Origin: Microbulbifer elongatus
GTDB taxonomy: Bacteria; Pseudomonadota; Gammaproteobacteria; Pseudomonadales; Cellvibrionaceae
Length of the DNA stretch: 64,000 bases
Reading direction: 5' to 3'
NCBI RefSeq assembly: GCF_020524885.1
Contig: NZ_JAIVKJ010000005.1
Location: 211,076 to 275,075, forward strand
In this document: in pieces, positions 39,136 to 51,121 of the stretch
How the letters are laid out: each line of letters opens with the position of its first letter
Numbering within the stretch: the stretch's first letter is position 1
The notes under the pieces: model-generated
Databases searched by the model: none
What the model was told of the DNA's origin: nothing
Seen by the model: the letters and a program-made list of their open reading frames with translations, nothing else
Position numbers and translations under genes: made by a program

Positions 39136-40341
39136 ATGACAGACCTCCCCACCCAGGCCGATGTATTGATCATCGGCGCCGGCGCCGCCGGCCTGATGTG
39201 CGCCGCGGTGGCGGGCAAGCGTGGCCGCAGTGTGCTGGTGCTGGACCACGCCAACAAGGTCGGCAAAAAAATCCTCATGTCCGGCGGCGGCCGCTGCAAC
39301 TTCACCAACCTGTACACGGCGCCGGACAACTTCTACAGCGAAAATCCCCACTTCTGTAAATCCGCCCTGGCCCGCTATACCCAGTGGGATTTTATTGCGC
39401 TGGTGGAAAAGTATGGTGTGGGCTATCACGAGAAAACCCTCGGCCAGCTGTTCTGCGATAACAAATCCCGGGATATTGTCGACCTGCTGCTGGCGGAGTG
39501 CCGCGAGGCCAAGGCCCAGATCCGCACCCGTTGTGAAATCCATCGTATCGAGCCTCTTGATGAAGAGGAGTCGAAAGGCTTTGAAGTACACACCTCTCTC
39601 GGCAAGGTGGTGTGCACATCCCTGGTGATCGCCACTGGTGGTCTGTCGATACCCACCATGGGCGCGACGGGATTTGGCTACGATATTGCCAGACAATTCG
39701 GCCACAACCTCATCCCCACCCGCGCCGCACTGGTGCCTTTCACATTGAACAAGCGCGCCCTGGCGCGGCAGCAGGAGTTGCCGGGAACCTCCCTGGCGGT
39801 AAACGCCAGTTGTGATCAGGGGCACTTTCACGAGCAAATGCTGTTTACCCACAAGGGGCTGAGTGGTCCGGCGGTACTGCAGATTTCCAGCCACTGGCGA
39901 GAGGGAAAGCCGGTGGTGTTCGACCTGGCCCCGGGGCTGGATCTGGCCCAGTGGCTGGGTGAGCAGCGCGCTAAAAAACCGGAAAGCCACCTGCATACCA
40001 TCCTGGCGGATCTCTGGAGTAAAAAGCTGGTGCAGTTTTTCCTGCATCTGAACGGCATTCAGAGTAAACCGCTTAAGCAATACGGTGAGAGTGAAGTAAC
40101 AAGCCTTGGTGAAAAATTGCAGACCTGGAGCCTGACTCCAGAAGGAACCGAGGGCTACCGCACCGCGGAAGTTACCCTCGGTGGAGTGGATACCAACGAG
40201 GTTTCATCTCGCTCCATGGAAAGCCAGAAGCAGCCGGGGCTGTATTTTATTGGTGAAGTACTGGATGTGACCGGCTGGCTGGGTGGCTTCAATTTTCAAT
40301 GGGCTTGGGCGTCGGCGCATGCAGCGGGTAGTGAGGTTTGA
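39136..40341 (+). CDS. NAD(P)/FAD-dependent oxidoreductase, HI0933/YhiN (BaiN-like) family
   Basis: A 401-residue flavoprotein with an N-terminal FAD-binding Rossmann fold (VLIIGAGAAGLMCAAVAG), the family motif KVGKKILMSGGGRCNFTNLY, GGLSIPTMGATGFGYDIARQ and a C-terminal second FAD contact region VTGWLGGFNFQWAWASAHAA. The family is widespread and mostly uncharacterised; BaiN is the named clostridial member. It follows dcd by 10 bases and overlaps nothing. The next small gene begins three bases after its stop, so they may be co-transcribed. Confidence 0.88.
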   Translation: MTDLPTQADVLIIGAGAAGLMCAAVAGKRGRSVLVLDHANKVGKKILMSGGGRCNFTNLYTAPDNFYSENPHFCKSALARYTQWDFIALVEKYGVGYHEKTLGQLFCDNKSRDIVDLLLAECREAKAQIRTRCEIHRIEPLDEEESKGFEVHTSLGKVVCTSLVIATGGLSIPTMGATGFGYDIARQFGHNLIPTRAALVPFTLNKRALARQQELPGTSLAVNASCDQGHFHEQMLFTHKGLSGPAVLQISSHWREGKPVVFDLAPGLDLAQWLGEQRAKKPESHLHTILADLWSKKLVQFFLHLNGIQSKPLKQYGESEVTSLGEKLQTWSLTPEGTEGYRTAEVTLGGVDTNEVSSRSMESQKQPGLYFIGEVLDVTGWLGGFNFQWAWASAHAAGSEV

Positions 40342-40344
40342 TTG

Positions 40345-40530
40345 ATGGGTGACATTCTGCCATTCAAGCGAAAGACAGCGTGGGAAAAGCACAAGGGAAG
40401 CAGCTTGTGCCGGGACGGTTTCCATAAGTGGAAGGTGGTTACCGAGCGAAAGTTTGATGTGAAGCAAGGCAAGCTAGTGACGGAGTCTCGTTGCCAGCGC
40501 TGTGGCAAGACCAAGACCGAGTTGTTGTAA
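40345..40530 (+). CDS. Conserved zinc-ribbon-like microprotein
   Basis: A 61-residue basic protein starting MGDILPFKRKTAWEKHKG, with a C-terminal CQRCGKTK CxxC pair and an earlier Cys (SSLCRDGFHKWKVV) that could together bind one zinc. From memory, similar short proteins occur beside this flavoprotein family in Pseudomonas and relatives; function is unknown. ATG 40345 has GTGAGG eight bases upstream, and a TTG one codon earlier is less likely. The tight spacing to the flavoprotein implies one operon. Confidence 0.8.
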   Translation: MGDILPFKRKTAWEKHKGSSLCRDGFHKWKVVTERKFDVKQGKLVTESRCQRCGKTKTELL

Positions 40531-40544
40531 ATAAAGTGTTTGGA

Positions 40545-40580
40545 AACAAAAAAGCCGGCATTTCTGCCGGCTTTTTTGTT
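40545..40580. terminator. Strong bidirectional terminator
   Basis: A perfect 16-bp stem (40545-40560 with 40565-40580) with the loop TTTC contains GCCGGCA and flanking A/T tracts. It separates the microprotein gene from the convergent S46 peptidase gene. Confidence 0.92.
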
Positions 40581-40591
40581 CTGGGGCTGAA

Positions 40592-42916
40592 TTACTCCTT
40601 CGGAGCTGCAACGCCCATTTCTTCCAGCAGGTTATCGGCTTTATCCACCTTCTCCATTACCCACAGCATGTAGGCCACATCTACGTGGATTGCGCGGGTG
40701 CTGTCATTGAAGTCCCAGTCCGCATTGATGCTGTCGTAGGTGCCATCGAACACCAGGCCGATAAACTCACCCCTGCCGTTCATGGTAGCGGAGCCTGAAT
40801 TGCCGCCAGTGATGTCCACGGTGGTCAGGAAGTTAACCGGAACAGAGTCGATGCTTTCCTTGTAGAAGCGGCCGTAGTCCTGGTTTTTGATCGCGTCCAG
40901 CAGTGCCTGTGGCGCATCGAACGGATCTTCACCTGTGTACTTGGCTTCGATGCCGCGCAGGGTGGTGAAAGGAACAAACCCGTCCTTGCCGTCGTTGCCA
41001 TCGGCGGGGCCTTTAATGGTGCCGGCGGGCGGCGTGTAGCCCTTCACCAGGCCGTAGGTCAGGCGCAGGGAACTGTTCGCATCCGGGTAAACCGGTTTGC
41101 CCTGCTCGTGGTAGTAAGCGATCAGCAGGTCCATATATTTAGGACGCACTTCGGCGAATTCACCAGCCATTTCCTTGTCACGCTGTTCCAGTGCGAAGCG
41201 CTCGTCGTAGGTGGCAACAGCCAGCTGGATAAACGGGTCGTCACTGTTGCGGAAATCCTCCGGGGACTTGTCCACCCAGGCCAGACGCTGTTTGGTTTCG
41301 GTGAGGCCGGTTTCCTCGTACATGGAAGAAAGCTTTTTCTGCAGTGCGTCACCGCTTAGCTCGCCGCCAAAGAATTTATCGAAACTCTCCAGGTGCTGGT
41401 CTTGCGGAAGGGCATTGTAGCGCTCGATAAAGTAGGTCCACACCGCCTGATCCACGCTCGGTGCGAAGTTGCGCTCGATGCGCTTCATGCTTTCGGTGAA
41501 GCGGGTCATGTCCCGTTCCTGGTAGCCGGGCTCGCGCGCCATGTTCGGCTTCTGCTTTTCCAGGCTCAGGCGGTACAGGCGCTGTGCCGCACTGAGCATG
41601 GCGGAGCGGTTCATGTAGGCCAGCAGCAGGTCGCGCTCCTGGGTGGACTCTTTTTCATTGATCAGTTTCTGCAGATCGCTGATCACGGACGCGTATTTTT
41701 TACTGGCTTCCGGGTTGGCTTCGATCCATGCCTGCAGGTCTTTTTCCAGCTGCTGCTTGCGCTGCAAGAGGTCACTGCGGTTGTAGCCTTCCATCATGCC
41801 GGTGAAGTTTTTGGCATAGTTGTTCAGGCCCGCGACCTGACTGGCGTATTTGAGTGCGGCGTCCTTGTTGTTCTCGGTGGCACTGCCGATCACTTCGGAC
41901 CATTCCGCCAATACTTTTTGCATTGTCGGGTAGTACCAGCTGAAGTTGTTGCTCACTTCTTCTGCGGTGCGGTAACGATTGGTGCGGCCCGGGTAGCCGG
42001 CAACCATAACAAAATCACCTTCTTCGGGGCCTTTGGTGGCCACTTTCAGGTGGTGCTTGGGCTTGTAGGGCACGTTGTCTTTGGAAAAGTCTGCCGGCTT
42101 GCCATCGGGGCTGACATAAGCGCGCAGGAAGGAGTAATCACCGGTGTGGCGCGGCCACATCCAGTTGTCGATGTCGCCACCGAATTTGCCGATGGAGGAG
42201 GCGGGCGCGTGCACCAGGCGCACGTCGCGAATGGCCAGCTGCTTGATCAGGTAATAGCTGGCACCGCCGTAGTAGCTGTACACCTCACAGCGATGGCCGG
42301 GGTCGGATTCACACTCGGCTACCAGGGCTTTCTCGGCATCTTCAATGGCCTTGAAGCGGGTGGCGCCGTCCATGTCGTCGCTGAGTTTGCTGTTGATCTT
42401 GTCGGTGACTTCGTTCATGTCCACGGTGACATAGATACGTGAGCCCGGGGCTGCGGGGACTTCTTCTTCCAGGGTCTTGGCGAGGAAGCCGTTGGCCAGC
42501 AGGTCGTTGTCTTCGGTGGAGTTGTAGGAGATCGAACCGTAGGCGCAGTGGTGGTTGGTGGCTACGAGGCCCTGCGGGGAAACGAAGGATGCGGAACAGC
42601 CGCCGAGGCTCACTACCGCATTCATCGGGAACTTGGTGAGATCCGTCATAGTTTTCGGATCCAGCTCCAGGCCGAGGTCTTTCAACTTATCGCCCAGCTC
42701 GGGCAACTGGCGGGGCATCCACATGCCTTCGGTGGAGACACTGTCGGTAGCAGGCTGGGCGCTGTTCGCTTCTGCGTTGGCTGGAGTTTTCGTAGCCTTG
42801 TTGGCCGCGTCGGCGGAGGTGCTGGCGTTGTCTGCGGGTTTGCCACAGGCGGCGAGCAGGGCGATGGTAAGAGCCAGCCCGAATGTTTGCGTGCGCTTGT
42901 TGTTTATCACTGTCAT
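40592..42916 (-). CDS. S46 family dipeptidyl-peptidase (DPP7/DPP11-like)
   Basis: Periplasmic or surface serine exopeptidase that removes dipeptides from oligopeptides. The product (774 residues from ATG 42916) has a lipoprotein signal ending LLAAC. The chymotrypsin-like catalytic His lies in TNHHCAYGSI and the Ser in ITGGNSGSATMNGRGE, followed by FIGLVFDGTYDSI. From memory, Gly in FDG is expected for DPP7-type and Arg for DPP11-type (acidic) specificity, so DPP7-like is favoured. AAGGA abuts ATG 42916 with no spacer; a GTG two codons in (42910) has ideal six-base spacing and may be the true start. Monocistronic and minus strand. Confidence 0.92.
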   Translation of the reverse strand: MTVINNKRTQTFGLALTIALLAACGKPADNASTSADAANKATKTPANAEANSAQPATDSVSTEGMWMPRQLPELGDKLKDLGLELDPKTMTDLTKFPMNAVVSLGGCSASFVSPQGLVATNHHCAYGSISYNSTEDNDLLANGFLAKTLEEEVPAAPGSRIYVTVDMNEVTDKINSKLSDDMDGATRFKAIEDAEKALVAECESDPGHRCEVYSYYGGASYYLIKQLAIRDVRLVHAPASSIGKFGGDIDNWMWPRHTGDYSFLRAYVSPDGKPADFSKDNVPYKPKHHLKVATKGPEEGDFVMVAGYPGRTNRYRTAEEVSNNFSWYYPTMQKVLAEWSEVIGSATENNKDAALKYASQVAGLNNYAKNFTGMMEGYNRSDLLQRKQQLEKDLQAWIEANPEASKKYASVISDLQKLINEKESTQERDLLLAYMNRSAMLSAAQRLYRLSLEKQKPNMAREPGYQERDMTRFTESMKRIERNFAPSVDQAVWTYFIERYNALPQDQHLESFDKFFGGELSGDALQKKLSSMYEETGLTETKQRLAWVDKSPEDFRNSDDPFIQLAVATYDERFALEQRDKEMAGEFAEVRPKYMDLLIAYYHEQGKPVYPDANSSLRLTYGLVKGYTPPAGTIKGPADGNDGKDGFVPFTTLRGIEAKYTGEDPFDAPQALLDAIKNQDYGRFYKESIDSVPVNFLTTVDITGGNSGSATMNGRGEFIGLVFDGTYDSINADWDFNDSTRAIHVDVAYMLWVMEKVDKADNLLEEMGVAAPKE

Positions 42917-43136
42917 TCCTTCAACCACGTTCGTTGGATATACCGCGGTAATCAATACCGGGGATTTTTCCGTCAGTACAAAAAATAAACGGCCGCTTTG
43001 GCGGCCGGAAGCACGATACTGCCACAGAAGCTCGGGCGACAAAATCGTTTGCGCGACGGGTGGAAGTGTCACCGGGGCAGGTTACTGACAGTGTAGAATC
43101 CGCGGGAAAAGTGTTTGGGATGGTTGGAAGAAAGAG

Positions 43137-43352
43137 ATGTTGGATAAGCAGGATCTGGTGGATATCGCCCGTACCGAAATGCCCTTTGGCAAGTATGCGG
43201 GCCGGGTGCTGATTGATTTGCCGGAGGAGTATCTGCTCTGGTTTGCGAAAAAGGAGTTCCCCAAGGGCCGCCTCGGGCATTTGATGGCGCTGACGCTGGA
43301 GATCAAGATTGAGGGGTTGGAGGGGCTGGTCAAGCCGTTGAAAAAACAATGA
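43137..43352 (+). CDS. DUF3820 family protein
   Basis: A 71-residue protein of the DUF3820 family (annotated in some genomes as quorum-sensing-regulated virulence factor). Diagnostic is the conserved MPFGKYAGRVLIDLPEEYLL followed by WFAKKEFPKGRLG. These residues resemble the end of exonuclease-type proteins, but no biochemical function is established. A GGAAGAAAGAG ribosome site is close to the ATG. It is divergent from the S46 peptidase. Confidence 0.88.
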   Translation: MLDKQDLVDIARTEMPFGKYAGRVLIDLPEEYLLWFAKKEFPKGRLGHLMALTLEIKIEGLEGLVKPLKKQ

Positions 43353-43395
43353 GCCCCCGTGACGGGGGCTCATATTTGACGGTTAGGGCAAGCGT

Positions 43396-43662
43396 TTAAC
43401 GATAAATGCGGCGACCATAGCGGTCGTAGCGATAATGTCTTTTCTGGTTACGGTCATAAAGCCAGCCGCCGGCACCACCCAGGGCTGCACCTACTGCGGC
43501 ACCGCCAACATCGCCCGTCACCAGTGCGCCAGTGACCGCACCGATACCAATACCAGTGCCCACACGACGATCGGTATCGCTCATGTTGGCACAACCGCCA
43601 GCGGCCAGGGAAAGCGCCAGCGCGGAAGCCAGGCCGGCGTGCTTGAGAGTCTGCAACTGCAT
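43396..43662 (-). CDS. Glycine-zipper lipoprotein
   Basis: An 88-residue protein with a signal peptide ending in AAGGC (lipidation Cys24), a glycine-zipper segment (GIGIGAVTGALVTGDVGGAA and GAALGGAGGWLYDR) and a basic aromatic tail (RHYRYDRYGRRIYR). Such small lipoproteins occur in the outer membrane of many proteobacteria, often with envelope-stress roles, but this gene has no telling neighbour. It converges on DUF3820 across 43 bases. Confidence 0.82.
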   Translation of the reverse strand: MQLQTLKHAGLASALALSLAAGGCANMSDTDRRVGTGIGIGAVTGALVTGDVGGAAVGAALGGAGGWLYDRNQKRHYRYDRYGRRIYR

Positions 43663-43859
43663 AAATACTCCGTCTACGTTTACTCGGATATCGCTGGGGG
43701 AGTCTATGGTCGCTTACACCCCTTCCCAATCCGGACCACGGCATAAAGCGTTTGGCGGGGGAAAAATGAGAAAAAAGTGTGGGGAATCGGCGGCGCGATC
43801 CTACACTGGTAACAGTCCCGGGAAGACTCCCCCATCGCGAGACGAGGTGGAGTGCCAAC

Positions 43860-44037
43860 AAAAAGCGGTCCGTAACCGAGACTGAGCATGACCGTAAATA
43901 GACCCACAGCGGGTGACCACTGATCTGAAATTGATTGATTTCAGCGAGTGAAAGAGCGGGAAGTTTCAGTCAGCTTGATTGGGAAAATGGGGCGAAAGCG
44001 GTCGACATAGCTCGGCCGCTTTTCTGTTGTCTTTTTT
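43860..44037 (+). ncRNA. Candidate small RNA ending at an orphan terminator
   Basis: A perfect stem-loop CTGAAAT-TGATTG-ATTTCAG (43925-43944) is followed by a terminator-like hairpin: AAAGCGGTCGA (43995-44005) pairs with TCGGCCGCTTT (44012-44022) with one T-G wobble. T-rich sequence including six T follows at about 44032. No plus-strand gene lies upstream to use this terminator. The 5' end is a guess and no RNA family was recognised. Confidence 0.35.
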
Positions 44038-44205
44038 GTTCCTGCACAAGCCTCGGGAAGAGGCCAAGCACCTGTACCACCCACCGTACCACTCCCCAAA
44101 AGCAAAAATTAAGCGCCAGAAACTTGTCTTTCAATGTGACTGACCTCTCAAGACTGTCCCAGGGGGCTGGTCAGATCCGGGTTAAGCGGAGTATTGTGAA
44201 AAAGT

Positions 44206-44252
44206 AATGACACCGCTGTCATGTTTTCATTAAAAATGACAGCGGTGTCATT
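44206..44252. promoter_or_regulatory. Paired palindromic operators upstream of chitinase genes
   Basis: AATGACACCGCTGTCAT (44206-44222) and its exact reverse complement (44236-44252) form a 17-bp inverted repeat with a 13-base spacer. Each half is itself near-palindromic (TGACA-N4-TGTCA), so these are better read as two operators whose centres are 29 bases apart. The pattern resembles LacI-family sites, and from memory those of the GlcNAc regulator NagR in marine gammaproteobacteria. The first chitinase starts about 200 bases downstream. Confidence 0.7.
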
Positions 44253-44448
44253 CGTCCGCGCCACAAGCGGGCAACCAGAGGTACCTGTTGCAGTTGCAGG
44301 CAAGCAGTAACAGACAAGAAGTACCGGCATAGAGAAGTAATTGAATGCCGTTCATCGGGGGCAGCCTTGCCCGTTGAGGTATGACGGATACAGTTCACTG
44401 CTGCTCTCGTTGATAGAACCTGATCAATAAAAGATAACGACAAGGTGA

Positions 44449-47328
<2,880 letters not shown>

Positions 47329-47343
47329 GCGTTAAAGCAGTAG

Positions 47344-47369
47344 ACAGAGGGCGCCGCGGCGCCCTCTGT
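47344..47369. terminator. Perfect 26-bp palindrome between the chitinase genes
   Basis: ACAGAGGGCGCCG (47344-47356) is followed directly by its reverse complement (47357-47369), then TTCTTTTAACG. As RNA it folds into a long GC-rich hairpin and may end or attenuate transcription between the genes. Confidence 0.75.
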
Positions 47370-47422
47370 TCTTTTAACGTTTTTTCGAGAGGCATCCTAA
47401 AAAAATAATTCAGGAAAACCTT

Positions 47423-49021
47423 ATGAAAAAGCAATTAATGAGCCTGCTTGTGCTCGGTCTGCTTTCAATCGAGGCTGCAGCGGTGGATTGCAGTGCACGC
47501 CCGGACTGGGAAGCGAGTGCTATCTATGTGGGCGGTAATTCGGTGCAACACCTGGGCAACGCCTACACCGCAAATTACTGGACACAGAACAATGACCCGG
47601 TAACGCACTCCGGTACCTGGGCGCACTGGAAATACGACGGCGCCTGTGATGGCGGTTCGTCATCCAGCTCTTCCAGTTCCTCGTCCAGCTCTTCTTCCAG
47701 TTCTTCTTCCAGTTCTTCTTCCAGTTCTTCTTCCAGCTCCTCGAGTTCCAGTGGTGGCTCCGGTGGCGGTTCCGGTGGTGGTTCATGCAGTTCCCTGCAG
47801 TACGTGGCCGGTACCAGCTACGTTGCAGGGCAGCTGGTGCAGAATGTCGGGCTGGAATTCCAGTGCAATATCGCCGGCTGGTGTTCCTCCAGTGCCGCCT
47901 GGGCTTATGCGCCGGGTGAGGGTGCTCATTGGGAGGACGCCTGGAGCCAGGTGGGTGACTGTGGCAGCTCCTCTTCCAGCAGCTCATCCAGTGGTGGGTC
48001 CAGTTCTTCCTCCAGCAGTTCCGGTTCGTCCAGCTCTTCCGGTGGTTCTTCTTCCGGTGGTAATAGTGGATTGCTACCCAAGCACGCCCTTGTGGGTTAC
48101 TGGCACAACTTCGACAACGGTTCCGGCCTGTACCGCATCAGTGAAGTCTCCGATGTGTGGGACGTGATCGTGGTTGCCTTTGTGGACGACGCGGGCAACG
48201 GCAATATCGCGTTCAACCTGGATCCGGGTCTCGACAGGCAGCAGTTTATTGACGACGTTGCGGCCAAGCGCGCGGCCGGAAAAATCGTGATTGCTTCCTA
48301 CGGCGGCGAGAAAGGCACCGTGACTCTCAATACCGAGGAAAACGTTACCAACTTCGTCAACAGCACTGCGGCAATGATCGACGAGTACGGTTTTGACGGA
48401 ATCGATATCGACCTGGAATCGGGGGCGGGCGTGATGCACGGTGCACCGGTAATCCAGAACATGGTGGATGCGGTCAAGCAGCTGAAGCAGCGTTACCCGG
48501 GCATGTATCTGTCCATGGCTCCGGAGCACCCGTATGTGCAGGGCGGCTATGTGTCTTACACCGGCATCTGGGGTGCCTATCTGCCGATGATCGACCAGTT
48601 GCGGGATGACCTGGATCTGCTGCATGTGCAGCTGTACAACAACGGCGGACTCGCGACCCCATACCGGGGGCAGGCCTACGCGGCGGGTTCTGTGGATATG
48701 ATGGTGTCTTCCGCACTGATGCTGATTGAAGGTTTCCCGCTGGGTTATGGCAATGCGGGCTTCTTTGAAGGCTTGCGTCCGGACCAGGTGGGCCTGGCCT
48801 TGCCTTCCGGCCCAAGCTCCGCAGGCAGCGGCTTTGCTACCACCGCGGACATCAACCGCGCGCTGGATTGCCTGACGCAACAGCTGAACTGTGACACGCT
48901 GACACCGTCCCAGGCCTACCCGACCTTTAACGGCGTAATGACCTGGTCCATCAACTGGGACATGCACGACGGCGGGATCTTCTCCGGGCCGGTGGGCAGT
49001 CATGTGCACAACCTGCCGTAA
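47423..49021 (+). CDS. Secreted GH18 chitinase with N-terminal CBMs and polyserine linkers
   Basis: A 532-residue extracellular chitinase. Order: signal peptide (cleavage near EAAAVDC), a CBM5/12-type module (~21-76, [20 protein letters not shown] and NYWTQ), a run of 32 consecutive serines (residues 79-110), a second cysteine-framed chitin-binding-like module (~122-178), a Ser/Gly linker (~180-215) and a GH18 domain (~218-532) with DxxDxDxE in [10 protein letters not shown] (Glu332). Polyserine linkers are typical of Saccharophagus and related polysaccharide degraders. ATG 47423 has CAGGAAAAC upstream. The catalytic type differs from the upstream enzyme, so endo- and processive activities may complement each other. 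Confidence 0.94.
   Translation: MKKQLMSLLVLGLLSIEAAAVDCSARPDWEASAIYVGGNSVQHLGNAYTANYWTQNNDPVTHSGTWAHWKYDGACDGGSSSSSSSSSSSSSSSSSSSSSSSSSSSSSSSSGGSGGGSGGGSCSSLQYVAGTSYVAGQLVQNVGLEFQCNIAGWCSSSAAWAYAPGEGAHWEDAWSQVGDCGSSSSSSSSSGGSSSSSSSSGSSSSSGGSSSGGNSGLLPKHALVGYWHNFDNGSGLYRISEVSDVWDVIVVAFVDDAGNGNIAFNLDPGLDRQQFIDDVAAKRAAGKIVIASYGGEKGTVTLNTEENVTNFVNSTAAMIDEYGFDGIDIDLESGAGVMHGAPVIQNMVDAVKQLKQRYPGMYLSMAPEHPYVQGGYVSYTGIWGAYLPMIDQLRDDLDLLHVQLYNNGGLATPYRGQAYAAGSVDMMVSSALMLIEGFPLGYGNAGFFEGLRPDQVGLALPSGPSSAGSGFATTADINRALDCLTQQLNCDTLTPSQAYPTFNGVMTWSINWDMHDGGIFSGPVGSHVHNLP
47686..47745. repeat. 12-bp tandem repeat encoding polyserine linker
   Basis: The unit TCTTCCAGTTCT recurs nearly exactly in this stretch, all within the serine run of the chitinase. 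The repeats make the linker length prone to slippage. Confidence 0.8.
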
Positions 49022-49111
49022 CACTTCCTTGAGGTAGGCGGCGACTATCCCCTGTACCGGTTGGTGTGGGGGTGTGCAGCCTGAGAGTAATACGGAGAAT
49101 TATTGAGGCAT

Positions 49112-49140
49112 AAAAAAACCCGGCAAAAGCCGGGTATTTT
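49112..49140 (-). terminator. Terminator of gltA
   Basis: Read on the minus strand, GCCGGGT and ACCCGGC arms (49118-49124 with 49129-49135) enclose a four-base loop and are followed by a run of seven T. Confidence 0.88.
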
Positions 49141-49160
49141 CGGTGTTCTGAAAAAGTCGC

Positions 49161-50450
49161 TTAGCGATCGTTCAGGGACACGTAGTCGCGCGCGGTGTAG
49201 CCGGTGTACAGCTGACGCGGACGACCGATCTTGTACGGATTGGAGATCATCTCGTTCCAGTGTGCAATCCAGCCAGCGGTACGGCCGGTGGCGAAGATTA
49301 CGGTGAACATGTCGGTGGGGATACCGATGGCCTTCATGATGATGCCGGAGTAGAAGTCCACGTTCGGGTACAGCTTCTTCTCGACGAAGTACTCGTCTTC
49401 CAGGGCGATCTTTTCCAGCTTCTTGGCGATACGCAGCAGCGGATCGTTCTCGGCACCCATAGCACCCAGTACTTCGTCGCAGATGCCCTGCATTACGCGG
49501 GAACGCGGGTCGAAGTTCTTGTATACGCGGTGGCCGAAGCCCATCAGGCGGAACGGATCGTTCTTGTCCTTGGCCTTGGCAACGTACTCGTCGATACGGC
49601 TCTCGTCGCCGATCTCCTGCAGCATGTTCAGTACCGCTTCGTTGGCGCCGCCGTGTGCCGGGCCCCAAAGGGTGGCGATACCGGAGGAGATACAGGCGAA
49701 GGGGTTGGCACCGGAGGAGCCAGCCAGGCGCACGGTAGAGGTAGAGGCGTTCTGCTCGTGGTCCGCATGCAGCAGGAAGATCACGTCCATGGCCTTGGCC
49801 ACGATCGGGTCGATCTTGCTCGGCTCACAGGGGTTGCCGAACATCATGTGCAGGAAGTTCTCGGAGTAGCTGAGGCTGTTGTCCGGGTACATGAACGGCT
49901 GGCCCTTGCTGTGCTTGTAGCACATGGCGGCGAGGGTCGGCATCTTGGCGATCAGGCGATCCGCAGAGATCTTGCGGTGTTCCGGGTCGGTGATGTCCAG
50001 GGAGTCGTGATAGAAGGAGGCGAGGGCGCCGACAACGCCGCACATCATGGCCATCGGGTGGGCGTCGTAACGGAAGCCCTTGAAGAAGTTGACCAGTGAT
50101 TCATGCACCATGGTGTGGTTCATGATGCTGTTGACGTATTCCTTCTTCTGCTCTGCGTTCGGCAGCTCGCCATTCATCAGCAGGTAGCAGGTTTCCAGGT
50201 AGTCAGACTTTTCCGCCAGTTGCTCGATGGGGTAGCCGCGGTGCAGCAGCACGCCCTTGGCGCCATCGATGTAAGTGATCTTGGACTCGCAGGAGGCGGT
50301 AGACATAAAGCCCGGGTCGTAGGTAAACAGGCCTTTGCTCGCCAGGCTGCTGACGTCAACAACGTCGGGACCGGCAGTGCCAGAGTAAACTGGCAGGTCG
50401 TAAGGGGCGTCGATACCGTCGACCGTGAGTTGAGCTTTCTTGTCGGACAT
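49161..50450 (-). CDS. gltA: Citrate synthase (type II, hexameric)
   Basis: Condenses acetyl-CoA and oxaloacetate to citrate, entry step of the TCA cycle. The 429-residue length is typical of the NADH-sensitive gammaproteobacterial type. Active-site blocks are [37 protein letters not shown] (catalytic His) and [18 protein letters not shown] (catalytic Asp). An AGGAGT sequence lies upstream of the ATG. It is divergent from sdhCDAB, as in Pseudomonas and E. coli, leaving a 671-base intergenic region. Confidence 0.98.
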   Translation of the reverse strand: MSDKKAQLTVDGIDAPYDLPVYSGTAGPDVVDVSSLASKGLFTYDPGFMSTASCESKITYIDGAKGVLLHRGYPIEQLAEKSDYLETCYLLMNGELPNAEQKKEYVNSIMNHTMVHESLVNFFKGFRYDAHPMAMMCGVVGALASFYHDSLDITDPEHRKISADRLIAKMPTLAAMCYKHSKGQPFMYPDNSLSYSENFLHMMFGNPCEPSKIDPIVAKAMDVIFLLHADHEQNASTSTVRLAGSSGANPFACISSGIATLWGPAHGGANEAVLNMLQEIGDESRIDEYVAKAKDKNDPFRLMGFGHRVYKNFDPRSRVMQGICDEVLGAMGAENDPLLRIAKKLEKIALEDEYFVEKKLYPNVDFYSGIIMKAIGIPTDMFTVIFATGRTAGWIAHWNEMISNPYKIGRPRQLYTGYTARDYVSLNDR

Positions 50451-51121
50451 TGTGGACTCCTAAAAACTATTCTTTTGCCAGCGTTCTTATTTCCACACAA
50501 ATCACTGAATGCAATCAGGGATTTTACGGCCCGGGTAGGGGCGCGCTCCGCGCTCACCTGTGATCACCTTTTTATGGGAAGGCGTTATTCAGGTGGTTTT
50601 TGGCGTATGCAAAACCCGGAAGGTGCCGGATTCTGCGGGCTCGGAGGGCCTTCATTGGCTGCATCCGGGCGCGGATATGGGGCTAGCGGGCTTTTGAGCG
50701 CGGCCAAACTTAAGTGCCTCGCCCTAAATTGTCAAACCAAATCGGAATGGCTGACCGGTTCTGTGCCCGCAGGATCTTCCGTATTGAGCGTGGGTGGCAG
50801 GGATTTTGCCTGCAGGGAAGGGGCGCTGGAAGCGGAATCTGGCGCGCCGATCCGGTGGGGTGGAAATAGGCGCTTCATACTTTGGTCTGGTGTGTGGCGT
50901 AGATTGCAACTGGTACAAAGCCGCCACCATAGGACCATCAAGGGCCGATGGTTCGTTGTGTTTTGATATATGAATGCCTATAATCCGCGCGGCTTGCGCC
51001 TTGGTAAGGCCACTTTGTACAAGACCTCTACAGGTTGTGTGGATAGTGATCAGCAAGCTCGCCCGGACTACACAATTTTCAACGGGCGCCCCGTCTTTCA
51101 GGGCAACAAGGTGTTTTTCCT
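50451..51121. other. Divergent gltA-sdhC control region
   Basis: About 670 bases between divergent TCA operons with no credible gene; the plus-strand frame covering 50103-50966 is antisense to gltA and lacks a ribosome site or family. Promoters for gltA and sdh must lie here, but I could not assign specific operators. Confidence 0.6.

Noticed and set aside
43935..44207. 90-residue frame upstream of the chitinase operon
   Set aside because: No ribosome site, cuts through the terminator-like hairpin, and residue content looks random; the region is better read as regulatory or sRNA.
47657..48060. Repeated TTCTTCCAG-type units considered as CRISPR or minisatellite array
   Set aside because: They are in frame, encode serine and lie inside a clear chitinase linker; no spacers.
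50103..50966. Plus-strand frame across gltA 5' end and its intergenic region
   Set aside because: Half of it is antisense to gltA; the rest lacks a ribosome site and recognisable protein features.
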